The notes beneath the pieces are model-generated. The model saw only the letters and a program-made list of their open reading frames with translations, made no database searches and was not told the origin of the DNA. Below are positions 7,311 to 15,047 of a stretch of DNA of 64,000 nt, piece after piece. The stretch spans positions 1,364,001 through 1,428,000 of the forward strand of contig CBDFGN010000006.1 of assembly GCA_965247065.1 (NCBI GenBank), given 5' to 3'. The position numbers were made by a program, and so were the translations under genes. The DNA comes from CBDFGN01 sp965247065. GTDB lineage: Bacteria > Bacteroidota > Bacteroidia > Cytophagales > Cyclobacteriaceae. Each line of letters opens with the position of its first letter. The first letter of the stretch is position 1.

Positions 7311-9224
7311 ATGGTCATGAAAAAACTCGTATTAGTTACCCCTCTAGCCATCCTTATAGCTTGCGCTTCACCAGAAGTTAAAGAAGAAAGCAAGCAATAC
7401 ACCATTGAGCAATTCTACAAGAATATCAATATCTTCGGAGGGAGCTTTTCCTCGGACGAATCAAAACTACTCATCACCAGTAATGAGTCCGGTGTGTACA
7501 ATAGCTATGAATTGGCAATTGATGGTTCATCGCAGAAGCCACTAACAAATTCAACGGAAGAATCTTATTTTGCTCAATCTTACTTTCCAGAAGATGATAG
7601 ATTCTTATTCACTTATGATGAAGGAGGAAATGAAAACTTTGGATTGTATGTAAGTACTCATGAGGGTGTCCAGAAGAACCTCACCCCTTGGGACAGCACC
7701 AGAAATGGGTTTTGGGGATGGAGCAGAGATCAAAAGAGCATGTTCTTTTCCTCTAACAAAAGGGACCCAAGGTTTATGGACCTTTATGAGTTGCCAATCA
7801 TTTCTATGGATGACGAAATTCCAACCGGTGAAATGATGTATCAAAATGACCAGGGATTGGATGTGTCCGCAATTTCCCCGAACAAAAGGTACCTGGCGTT
7901 ATTACAACCGATCACAAGCGCCGATTCCAAAATGTACTTATATGATCGGGAAACCAATACGACCAAAGATATAAGTGAACACGAAGGTGATGTTCAATAC
8001 AATCCTCAATTTTTTAGTCTGGATAATCAGAAATTGTACTTTACCACCGATGAAGGGTCTGAGTTTGTTTATCTCGTCAAGATGGATCTCGAATCGGGAG
8101 CAACTGAAAAAGTATTTGAAAGTAGTTGGGATGTGTGGTATGCATATCATTCCTATAATGAAAAATACCGAGTGATTGGGATCAATGAAGATGCGAGGAC
8201 TAGGGTTAGAATTTTTGAAATAGTATCCGGCACTGAGATTGAAACGCCTGCAATAGAGGGCGGAAGTATTTCTTCTGTGAATATCTCAAAAAGTGAGAAA
8301 GTCGCACGTTTCACTGTCAGCACCTCCTCCTCTCCGAGTAATATGTACATTTATGATTTCGGAAACCGTGAGCTGAAAAAGCTTACTAACTCAGTCAATC
8401 CCGAGATGGACCCCAACGATCTTGTAGACGGGCGGATAGTCCGATACAAATCTTTTGATGGACTTGAAATTCCCGCTGTCTATTATCAACCCAAGTCCGC
8501 TACGCAAGATAACAAAGTACCAGCCCTAGTGTGGGTACATGGAGGGCCCGGAGGCCAATCCCGACTATCATATTTTGCTTTGATCCAATACCTGGTCAAT
8601 CATGGTTACGCCATCCTAGCGGTCAACAACAGGGGTAGCACCGGCTATGGAAAGACTTTCTTTCACTTAGACGATAAGAATCACGGGGATAAGGACTTAA
8701 AAGACTGCATTGCAGGGAAGGATTTTTTGAAATCTACCGAGGTCATCGATACGAAGAAAATTGGTATCATAGGGGGTTCTTATGGAGGATATATGGTCAT
8801 GGCCGCCTTGACTTTTGAGCCAGAAGCGTTTGAAATTGGGGTGAACATTTTCGGTGTGACCAACTGGTTACGAACATTAAAATCCATTCCTCCGTATTGG
8901 GAAAGTTTCAAAAAATCTCTTTACGATGAAATGGGAGACCCTAATACGGAAGATTCCCTAAGATTATTTAACATTTCCCCGCTCTTTCATGCTAAGAATG
9001 TTGTCAAGCCACTTATGGTTTTGCAAGGGGCGAATGATGTACGTGTTTTACAAGTAGAATCCGATGAAATTGTAGATGGTGTCAAAAACAATGGAGTACC
9101 TGTAGAATATATAATTTTTGATGATGAAGGCCATGGTTTTAGAAAAAGAGAAAATGAGATTGATGGCTATGGTAAGATTAAAGAATTTCTGGATCAATAT
9201 TTAAAGACCGGAAGATCTGAATAG
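7311..9224 (+). CDS. S9 family (prolyl oligopeptidase / acylaminoacyl-peptidase-like) lipoprotein peptidase
   Basis: 637 residues with a lipoprotein signal: MKKLVLVTPLAILIACAS puts the lipidated Cys at about residue 18. Residues 40-360 are a WD40-like beta-propeller (repeated blocks such as SPNKRYLALL and FSLDNQKLYFTTDEGS). Residues 370-635 are the alpha/beta-hydrolase domain with HGGPGG (oxyanion), the nucleophile Ser490 in GGSYGGY, Asp576 in GANDVRV and His608 in DEGHGF. It should cleave short peptides at the cell envelope. It fills a whole cassette, which is unusually large for one: GTTAGCGAG at the start and CTCGCTAAC directly after the stop. Start could be 7311 or 7317. Confidence 0.9.
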   Translation: MVMKKLVLVTPLAILIACASPEVKEESKQYTIEQFYKNINIFGGSFSSDESKLLITSNESGVYNSYELAIDGSSQKPLTNSTEESYFAQSYFPEDDRFLFTYDEGGNENFGLYVSTHEGVQKNLTPWDSTRNGFWGWSRDQKSMFFSSNKRDPRFMDLYELPIISMDDEIPTGEMMYQNDQGLDVSAISPNKRYLALLQPITSADSKMYLYDRETNTTKDISEHEGDVQYNPQFFSLDNQKLYFTTDEGSEFVYLVKMDLESGATEKVFESSWDVWYAYHSYNEKYRVIGINEDARTRVRIFEIVSGTEIETPAIEGGSISSVNISKSEKVARFTVSTSSSPSNMYIYDFGNRELKKLTNSVNPEMDPNDLVDGRIVRYKSFDGLEIPAVYYQPKSATQDNKVPALVWVHGGPGGQSRLSYFALIQYLVNHGYAILAVNNRGSTGYGKTFFHLDDKNHGDKDLKDCIAGKDFLKSTEVIDTKKIGIIGGSYGGYMVMAALTFEPEAFEIGVNIFGVTNWLRTLKSIPPYWESFKKSLYDEMGDPNTEDSLRLFNISPLFHAKNVVKPLMVLQGANDVRVLQVESDEIVDGVKNNGVPVEYIIFDDEGHGFRKRENEIDGYGKIKEFLDQYLKTGRSE

Positions 9225-9344
9225 CTCGCTAACAAAAGATAAAAATGAATGCTTGTTAGCGGTTCTTCGCGGGCCTGAGTACAAAACAATAATTAGTACA
9301 TTTTGACAGGTAAACACGCACTTATTTTATCAAGGACGTTGGCA
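9225..9344 (+). other. attC-like recombination site 6
   Basis: CTCGCTAAC begins one base after the stop codon of the S9 peptidase gene and is the exact reverse complement of GTTAGCGAG at the start of the cassette (7268). The arm AAAAGATAAAAATGAATGC pairs with CACGCACTTATTTTATCAAG. The right core is GTTGGCAG at 9338. This is the best-supported site of the array. Confidence 0.85.
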
Positions 9345-9360
9345 GCAACCGAAAAGTAAT

Positions 9361-9837
9361 ATGGAAAGCTATTTTAAGAGGTTTTTTATTTGGCATTTCT
9401 TAATTCTAATAACTGGCGTATTCATAAGCTCATTTACCGGACAGCCTCTGATAACTGTCTTCGCTTTTGTTATACTATTGGAATTATTGCTTTACTTTCT
9501 AGATGCCAAATATCTTCCGAAAAGAAAAACTGAATTAGCCAATAAACTGATTGAGATTTTCAAGGCAGAACCTTTTTCAAAAGGAGTACTGAAATTCAAA
9601 ATAGGTGCATTTGACTTATTTGCGGAGATAGAAGTAGATTTCAAACTTGGTTTTCAAATTGCTAATGTTGAAACAGTTAGATTTCATATTCCAAGAAATC
9701 AAATTGATCGATTAGCGACAAAACCTGGATTTGAATTGAAGGAAGATAAAATTGATGGGATTCAAACCTATAATATGTATCAAACGGATGGTATGGGGCT
9801 GAAACGTGCAAAGGAAAAATTAGAAAAAATGATTTAG
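9361..9837 (+). CDS. Small membrane-anchored protein of unknown function (cassette gene)
   Basis: 158 residues. Two hydrophobic segments at about 9-27 and 31-50 are followed by a soluble domain of about 105 residues, rich in Lys, Glu and Phe, that I do not recognise. The N-terminus MESYFKRFF and the short loop suggest a hairpin anchor with the soluble part facing the cytoplasm. Start is the first ATG, 20 bases after the attC core. The cassette (9339 to 9925) contains nothing else. Confidence 0.6.
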   Translation: MESYFKRFFIWHFLILITGVFISSFTGQPLITVFAFVILLELLLYFLDAKYLPKRKTELANKLIEIFKAEPFSKGVLKFKIGAFDLFAEIEVDFKLGFQIANVETVRFHIPRNQIDRLATKPGFELKEDKIDGIQTYNMYQTDGMGLKRAKEKLEKMI

Positions 9838-9850
9838 GAAGTAAAGCCTA

Positions 9851-9931
9851 CTGCCAACATTAAGTATAAAATCATAGCCGCGCAATGCATACACACGAAC
9901 CAAAGCAGCGATTCATACATTGACGTTGTGT
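9851..9931 (+). other. attC-like recombination site 7
   Basis: CTGCCAAC (9851..9858) is the exact reverse complement of GTTGGCAG, the first bases of this cassette at 9338. The right core is GTTGTGTC at 9925. Internal arms are weaker than in sites 4 and 6 (CAATGCATAC against GATTCATACATTG). Confidence 0.75.
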
Positions 9932-10035
9932 CTAATTGCCCTTAGTAAAACAGGATTGGATAGTATAAATTACGGGCGGTTCAGCGTTTAGCCGAAGGCC
10001 TATAGGACTGCAATCCTGTGTTGTGCGGCGCGTGC

Positions 10036-10440
10036 CTACGCCTCTGCGGATGGCTTAGAACTCCTGCCTTCTAAACCTCGAACGATCACATACGCAATCA
10101 GCGCAAAAACGAAGAACACCAGCAGTAGCCATGCGATGCTTTGCAAGGTGCCGATGGCGCACCGATATACCTCTAGTGTCCAACGTTCCGCATTAAGGAC
10201 TATAGCTTCGGCATCCTCCGGCCGCGGCGTGATGTACTTCTCAAGATCCCAAACCCGAACACCACCGGAAATCCCGACGACGTAAATCGCGAATGTCAGA
10301 TAACGCCACCAAGCCTTGCTAATATCCTCGGCAACGATCCGACCAAGAATTGTGATGATTGATTTCCGGAATAGCCTGACCACCACAAACGATACGAACA
10401 CGGCGATCGTGAAAGTCACCACTAACAAGATTATGAACAT
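10036..10440 (-). CDS. Small integral membrane protein of unknown family (cassette gene, reversed)
   Basis: 134 residues. Hydrophobic helices at about 2-22, 46-62 and 96-120, separated by a loop of charged residues (WDLEKYITPRPEDAEAI), and a short charged tail. I do not recognise the family. It is transcribed against the array, as is the gene at 1145-1588, and its DNA is more GC-rich than the surrounding attC sites. It occupies the cassette 9926 to 10679. Confidence 0.55.
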   Translation of the reverse strand: MFIILLVVTFTIAVFVSFVVVRLFRKSIITILGRIVAEDISKAWWRYLTFAIYVVGISGGVRVWDLEKYITPRPEDAEAIVLNAERWTLEVYRCAIGTLQSIAWLLLVFFVFALIAYVIVRGLEGRSSKPSAEA

Positions 10441-10561
10441 TGTATCTCCTCCCTTAAGTCAGCAATATGGACCAACATATATTCTACCGCCAATAGCAGT
10501 AATACTGGCAAGATAAGATATAAGATGTAGTGGCGCAAAGAACATCCATAGCAACCAGCCA

Positions 10562-10685
10562 GGCACAACAACGGCTATAAGTAATGCTCGTGAAGTGCAT
10601 ATGGCAAGCTTTTGACTTCTTCACCGCCTTGTGATTCATAGTTGAAAAAATGGACGCCACAGCTCAGAGCCGCCGACTGTTAGCG
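10562..10685 (+). other. attC-like recombination site 8
   Basis: GGCACAAC (10562..10569) complements GTTGTGTC at 9925 with one G-T mismatch. The right core is GTTAGCG at 10679. Internal pairing is modest. This is the last site I can support; the next cassette is cut about 340 bases later. Confidence 0.65.
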
Positions 10686-10758
10686 TTCATTGGAAAAGGA
10701 TATATTAGATGAGAATAAGCGTGAAAATTCTGCGTGAAATCTACTTAGGTAAGAACAT

Positions 10759-11049
10759 ATGAAAACCTTACCAATAAAGCCTCTGGTCGTCCTGCTGATT
10801 TTCGTTTGCCTTGCCATGCAATTACTTGCCCAGCAGCAGCGAAGACGTTTAGCATGGATAATAGGCAATGCGTCCTATCAGCATGGCGGTTCGCTAAAAA
10901 ACCCTGTGAATGATGCCAATTTAATTGCAACTACACTAGAAGATCTTGGCTTTGATGTCATCAAGGAGACCGATGCGGGGCTTAAGGATATGCAATCCGC
11001 TTTTAAGGGGTTTGTAATTTTCTTAAACCCGGACTACCTTTCTAGCTGA
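10759..11049 (+). pseudogene. Truncated caspase-like (peptidase C14) protein
   Basis: MKTLPIKPLVVLLIFVCLAM begins a signal peptide (cleavage after LLAQ), followed by RRLAWIIGNASYQHGG, LKNPVNDANLIATTLEDLGF and DVIKETDAGLKDMQSAFKGF. This is the first 60 residues of a bacterial metacaspase-like C14 domain. The His and Cys of the catalytic dyad lie further on and are missing. The last residues (VIFLNPDYLSS) come from the 3' end of the opposite-strand peroxiredoxin gene, so the break is near 11015. It marks the right edge of the cassette array. Confidence 0.8.
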
Positions 11050-11847
11050 TCGTCCCGTGTGGGTTTCCACTAGTTCGAAGTATACTTTTGTGCCTTTCTC
11101 AAGCGTTCGGTAGCCTTCGCCAGGTATTGCCGTAAAGTTGAAGAAAATAAGTTCATCCAGTTCATCGCAATTTATATACCCATTCCCGGTCTTTTTATCG
11201 AAGGACTCAACTAATCCTTCGAATCTGACCTGGTCTGACTCTTCATGATGGTCCTCAAGCCATGTTTGCTGAGGAATACGAATCTTCTTTACATGCGGGG
11301 TATTGAATGCTTCATAAGAATAGTAGTCCATCTCCTGCATAATGGATCTTAGGTCCTGTCTAAGATCTTCCAAGGTGGGGCGACCTACAAAATACCATCC
11401 ATTGTAAACCTTATGAATTTCCAAATTTGGTCTCAATACAAAAGTGAATGGGAGGGCTCGGTAGGCATATTCTCCTTCTGTTTCATCCAGGATATTCAAT
11501 TCCTTAATGACCTTTTGATCAGTATCAGCAAAGAAGGTCCAGCTTGCGCCAAGGCCTGCGCGAAAGGCAGCAGACACTTGAGGCGTATCGGCGCTTACAG
11601 AAACCACACTACAGTAATTGACTTTTAGTTCGTTTTGGAATTCTTGAATCATTCTAAACTGCTGTTGATCCCTGGGGCAGAAGAAGCCACGGGAGAATAT
11701 GACAATGACCGGGTAACCATCCTTGAAGCCATATCTCTTATCCGCCTCATTTTGTCTGGTGAATGTGGATAACTTTCGAAGTTGACCATTCTGATCTGGA
11801 AGTTCAAAATCCGGAAATGATTGGTTCGGTTGGAGGGTACTTGGCAT
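11023..11847 (-). CDS. Peroxiredoxin-like (AhpC/TSA) protein fused to a C-terminal cold-shock-like domain
   Basis: 274 residues. Residues 1-175 have a thioredoxin fold of the AhpC/TSA type: FPDFELPDQNGQLRKLS, then VIVIFSRGFFCPRDQQQ with the probable peroxidatic Cys, and later FVLRPNLEIHKVYNGWYF. Residues about 205-274 look like a cold-shock beta-barrel: VRFEGLVESFDKKTGNGYIN, then DELIFFNFTAIPGEGYR and VYFELVETHTGRSARKV. The usual CSP form is 'GTVKWFNxxKGxGFI', so the RNP1 region is present but diverged. No transmembrane segment, so cytoplasmic. The domain pair suggests oxidative or cold stress, which is inference. Confidence 0.8.
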   Translation of the reverse strand: MPSTLQPNQSFPDFELPDQNGQLRKLSTFTRQNEADKRYGFKDGYPVIVIFSRGFFCPRDQQQFRMIQEFQNELKVNYCSVVSVSADTPQVSAAFRAGLGASWTFFADTDQKVIKELNILDETEGEYAYRALPFTFVLRPNLEIHKVYNGWYFVGRPTLEDLRQDLRSIMQEMDYYSYEAFNTPHVKKIRIPQQTWLEDHHEESDQVRFEGLVESFDKKTGNGYINCDELDELIFFNFTAIPGEGYRTLEKGTKVYFELVETHTGRSARKVVRV

Positions 11848-11862
11848 TGGCCTTTGTATTTT

Positions 11863-12015
11863 TTAGGTGTGGTAATTTCTTTCCCTATAAATTTTACCAT
11901 CCTTCCATTCAGTTGCAACTATTTGCTCCGAAACCATCGTGCTTCCATCTTTTAATTTAACGGTCATTACTGCATCACAATAGGAATGAGATCCGTTGAT
12001 CCCATAATCCCTACT
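11863..12015 (-). pseudogene. C-terminal remnant of an NTF2-like (SnoaL/DUF4440) protein
   Basis: A minus-strand frame reads YCDAVMTVKLKDGSTMVSEQ and IVATEWKDGKIYRERNYHT then stop. The pattern of two long strands followed by 'TEWKDGKIYRERYY' is the end of many small NTF2-like proteins. In the upstream DNA, FEDDFINNDLEEFIGYEV lies in another frame, so the gene is frameshifted and its 5' part is gone by 12090. Low information; inferred from the motif alone. Confidence 0.45.
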
Positions 12016-12137
12016 TCATAGCCAATGAATTCTTCCAGGTCATTGTTTATAAAGTCATCTTCGAATTTTACACAAAAATGGAGCAAATCAGGCAGGTCTT
12101 GACCCCTTTGCAGGATTGGGGCGGTGGCCAAGGGGCA

Positions 12138-13283
12138 TCAAGCTGGCTTATCGCGGGGGGCCACCATGGTGAGCAACGCCCGCGGATTTCCAACCAGGAT
12201 CTGGTCAATCTCTTCCTCGCTGACTCCGCGCACGCGCATCTGTGGGACGATCTCAGCCAGGATGTAGTGGTATCCATGGCCTCCCCATTTGGCCAGTCGG
12301 AATGCCTGCGCCATGTCGTGGCTGATCAAGATCTGCTCAGTCCAACCTTGCTCGATCATCCAGCTGATGTCAGCCACCCTCCCGGCGTCGTTCGGGAGGT
12401 GAACCGCTAGGTTGTGGGGATAGAATCCAGATGAGTAATTTCCGAAGAGGTCGTAGGACAAGTAGGCCCCAGTCTCAGCGATCTCCCGCAGCGTGTCCCG
12501 GTTGAAGACCGTGCGGTCAAGGTGCGCGAGCACGACGCGCTGCAGATCCGTACCGGCCGCGCTAAGTACGTCGAGGATTTCCATCGGGGCGGTCTCTTCC
12601 CTTCCGGGGTGAACGAAGATACAGGCACCGATTTGCCGTTGGGCCTGGGCGGCTGCACGAAGACACTTTCGCTCGTCGTCGTGAAGAGGCGAGGAGCAGC
12701 CAATCTCTCCGATGACCCCAGCTCGCACCCCGGTATTCCTGCGGTGCACGACGCCCTTGCCGGTGGAACGCGATTCCTCCTCGGCCGCCGCGCCTTCGAC
12801 AAGGTCGGCGACAATCATCTCGGTGATCTGGTCCTCCTGCCAATCGGAGAGCGCTCGCGGATGAGCTGCTGCGACATAGAACCCGCAGCCCATCACGACG
12901 TGGACCCCGGCAGCCCGGGAGATCCGCCTGAGCCCGACAGGGTCACGGTAGATGCCCGACAGGGTGAGGTCGACCATGGCCTGCCCCCCATGCTGCTTAA
13001 AGAGCCCGAGCTCCTCCACTGCGGTCTCCACGCTGTCAAGCCTATGGTGAGCCGTGCTGAAGTCGGAGTAATTTCGGCAGTACGCAGCCGCCTCAGCCGA
13101 CACGGGTCTAGCGTAGAAGCCACGGGCGGTCGCCGTGTTGGGCGGAGGAAGCAGTTCGGACAAGTCGATGAGGAGGTGCTCGTGTGTGAGGCAGACCCCA
13201 AGCGTTCCAGGATCAATCAATCCTGTGACAGTCTGGATCTTGCCAGTGAGGTCAGCGGGCAACCGGTGGTCTACATCCCCCAT
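12138..13283 (-). CDS. Phosphotriesterase-family (amidohydrolase superfamily) metalloenzyme, high GC
   Basis: 381 residues with the family's metal-site landmarks in order: LTHEHLLID (the HxH pair), GVIGEIGCS (strand carrying the bridging ligand), CIFVHPGRE (His), VVLAHLDRT (His) and LISHDMA (Asp). The barrel is complete, as is the C-terminal segment VGNPRALLTMV, typical of 'phosphotriesterase-related protein' or lactonase members. The true substrate is unknown; lactones or organophosphates are possible. GC content and codon use (GCC, CTG, CGC) are far above the neighbours, and an IS91-like scrap lies just upstream, so recent transfer from a high-GC bacterium is likely. Confidence 0.85.
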   Translation of the reverse strand: MGDVDHRLPADLTGKIQTVTGLIDPGTLGVCLTHEHLLIDLSELLPPPNTATARGFYARPVSAEAAAYCRNYSDFSTAHHRLDSVETAVEELGLFKQHGGQAMVDLTLSGIYRDPVGLRRISRAAGVHVVMGCGFYVAAAHPRALSDWQEDQITEMIVADLVEGAAAEEESRSTGKGVVHRRNTGVRAGVIGEIGCSSPLHDDERKCLRAAAQAQRQIGACIFVHPGREETAPMEILDVLSAAGTDLQRVVLAHLDRTVFNRDTLREIAETGAYLSYDLFGNYSSGFYPHNLAVHLPNDAGRVADISWMIEQGWTEQILISHDMAQAFRLAKWGGHGYHYILAEIVPQMRVRGVSEEEIDQILVGNPRALLTMVAPRDKPA

Positions 13284-13324
13284 TTTTTTCTAGCCTGTGT
13301 ATGCACCGGTGATATTGTGGACAT

Positions 13325-13430
13325 AAGGCGCCGGAGCGGCGCAGGCGCTGCCGCCGCTCGCGGGCATTGGGCGCCAGGATGCTGTGATCGCGCACCAGGT
13401 TGAGTCGAGGCGGCGGGATCAGCATGGAGG
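13325..13430 (-). pseudogene. Scrap of an IS91-family transposase C-terminus
   Basis: The minus strand reads SMLIPPPRLNLVRDHSILAP and NARERRQRL. This resembles the conserved 'IPPPRxHLVRFHGVLAPNAxxR' segment of IS91/IS801 rolling-circle transposases. Only about 35 residues remain, in the same high-GC block as the phosphotriesterase gene. The identification rests on this one motif. Confidence 0.45.
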
Positions 13431-13479
13431 AATGGGAGCGCAGCCGATTATCAAGATTTAAGAGTTTTGACAAAATCAA

Positions 13480-13860
13480 TTCAGCTAGTTTAACGGTTTG
13501 AAAAAATAGGTCTCAATCTTTACTAAAAATTACGGTGATAATGTATAACTATTTTTCATTTCATTCAAAAAAAGAGAAGCTCAAAATTACTCGGCGGGGC
13601 TTGGCTGCGGGCTTAAAGGAAGTGTGGCCAGAATGGTTGCTTTTAGATTCTACCCGTGAATCCAGATTGAGTTTTGGTAATTTGATTTTCCTCGCAATAG
13701 GACTTTATAGACAACATATGATCCTTTTTCCAGATTTCTGACCTCCCAATGGCCAGCGAGTCCTATTTTTGGACCAGACCACTCAATAGTTATAGTTATA
13801 TGGAGTGTTTGAGAGAAGAACTCTTTTTGCGTCTGCCAAAAAGAAAAATCTATTAGGTGA
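13480..13860. other. No recognised gene between the high-GC block and the HigA gene
   Basis: Low-GC DNA again. A 75-codon minus-strand frame ends at 13650 and contains HITITIEWSGPKIGLAGHWE, which might be the end of a decayed gene, but I cannot name it and it overlaps the end of the higA-like frame. The fall in GC at about 13440 marks the edge of the foreign block. Confidence 0.35.
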
Positions 13861-14241
13861 TCAATATTCCATCTCATATTCTTTGATCAAGACATCAAAG
13901 GATAATCCCAATTTTGGACCAAGTGCTCGAATAACTGGAAGAGTTAGAGGTCTCCGTTTATTCAGAATATTCGAAATAGTTCCTCTACTACTCGCGCCGA
14001 TAAGGTCCATCAAATCTTTTTGATGAATATCCATTTCGGCCATTCTTATTTTAATGGCTTCAATTGGATCAGGCGCTTCAATTGGATAATGTTCTGTTTC
14101 GTATTTATCGATCAGGGTAACTAACACTTCGGCCAAATCATTCTCAGCCGTTCCCTTGGGGGCATCAAAAACTTTCTCCAACTGCTTAAGAGCTTGCTCG
14201 TAATCTCTTTCCGTTCTAAGTGGTTTTACATTCATATTCAT
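13861..14241 (-). CDS. higA: HigA-like antitoxin with helix-turn-helix
   Basis: 126 residues. The N-terminal half (YEQALKQLEKVFDAPKGTAE) is the acidic HigA-type arm; residues about 68-115 are an XRE/HTH_3 domain (KDLMDLIGASSRGTISNILN). It follows the toxin-like gene at 14263-14535 with a gap of 21 bases on the same strand, the toxin-first order of HigBA systems. It should neutralise the toxin and repress the operon. Intact, so the system may be left with a working antitoxin and a damaged toxin. Confidence 0.85.
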   Translation of the reverse strand: MNMNVKPLRTERDYEQALKQLEKVFDAPKGTAENDLAEVLVTLIDKYETEHYPIEAPDPIEAIKIRMAEMDIHQKDLMDLIGASSRGTISNILNKRRPLTLPVIRALGPKLGLSFDVLIKEYEMEY

Positions 14242-14262
14242 ATAGTTATAGCGTCGATTCTA

Positions 14263-14535
14263 TCATATTCGGGAATGAGTACCAATAAAACGAATCCAGG
14301 CCCATTGCATTTGGTAATTGAATTTGATTATTAATCGATACTTGTTACCACATATGTTGAACACGATTCTGTTGTCGCCAATTACGCTCGCATTTCGGTA
14401 CTGGGCCTTGACTTCATTACTGGATTTCCAATTAGCTTTCATAGTCACTTTGTACCAAGTTTTCAACGATTCCTCACTACCCGGGTAGGTTTCCCAGAAT
14501 TTCCTCAGTTTCTTCCTTGATACAATATTCCGCAT
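14263..14535 (-). CDS. higB: HigB-type mRNA interferase toxin, C-terminus frameshifted
   Basis: 90 residues of a HigB_toxin family RNase: MRNIVSRKKLRKFWETYPGS, VKAQYRNASVIGDNRIVFNI and YRLIIKFNYQMQWAWIRFIG are all present. The frame ends THSRI-stop, but one frame over the DNA reads EYDRIDAITI-stop, exactly the tail expected after 'FIGTH'. One extra G in a GGG run at 14271..14273 (plus strand) explains the change. So the conserved tail is lost, either a real mutation that blunts the toxin or a base-calling error. Confidence 0.8.
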   Translation of the reverse strand: MRNIVSRKKLRKFWETYPGSEESLKTWYKVTMKANWKSSNEVKAQYRNASVIGDNRIVFNICGNKYRLIIKFNYQMQWAWIRFIGTHSRI

Positions 14536-14717
14536 TAATTCCTACGGTAAGGTGGGGAAAATGTTTTCAAATTGAAAACATTGTTAAGATAATCTATCGT
14601 GGTTTGGATTTGGCCCATTGCTGTGCGGATCTAAAATTCCGTGGACCGCACAATAGTTTGTTTCCTTATATGGAAACTTTTTCTTATATTAGATCGTATG
14701 AAATATTGGGTTACTAA

Positions 14718-15047
14718 TTGACCAACAACTTTGACATCCATTACTTGCCACAGGCAAAAAAGTTCTTGAAACGTATTGATCGAAAAGCGGCTACCGCCAT
14801 TTTACGTGACATGGAAGTTGCTCGGAAAGTGCAGAACGCTAGGTTTTTCAAGAAGTTGAATCCCCTGGTTTGGGAATTTAGAACCAAACACTCCGGCAGT
14901 CTCTATCGAACTTTAGCATTCTGGGACAAAGAAGAGAAATCATTGGTTGTTGCAACTCATGGATTTATTAAGAAGGATCAAAGAACCCCCGCCAGGGAAA
15001 TAAAGAAGGCAGAGCAGTTAATGAAAAGATACTACGATGAAAAGTAA
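14718..15047 (+). CDS. RelE/HigB-like toxin of a second toxin-antitoxin pair (Gp49 family)
   Basis: 109 residues: FDIHYLPQAKKFLKRIDRKA, then VWEFRTKHSGSLYRTLAFWD and LVVATHGFIKKDQRTPAREI. This is the phage-derived Gp49/HigB fold, a ribosome-dependent mRNA interferase, with the R and H residues of the 'YR...F' and 'HGFxKK' motifs. The frame is closed by TAA directly before TTG at 14718, so TTG is the only start unless an ATG at 14699 (ATGAAATATTGGG) was the original start and one base was lost. Its stop overlaps the downstream antitoxin by 11 bases. Confidence 0.85.
   Translation: MTNNFDIHYLPQAKKFLKRIDRKAATAILRDMEVARKVQNARFFKKLNPLVWEFRTKHSGSLYRTLAFWDKEEKSLVVATHGFIKKDQRTPAREIKKAEQLMKRYYDEK

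Noticed and set aside
12522..13403. 293-codon plus-strand frame opposite the phosphotriesterase gene
   Set aside because: A shadow frame typical of GC-rich genes; the minus-strand frame carries all metal-site motifs.
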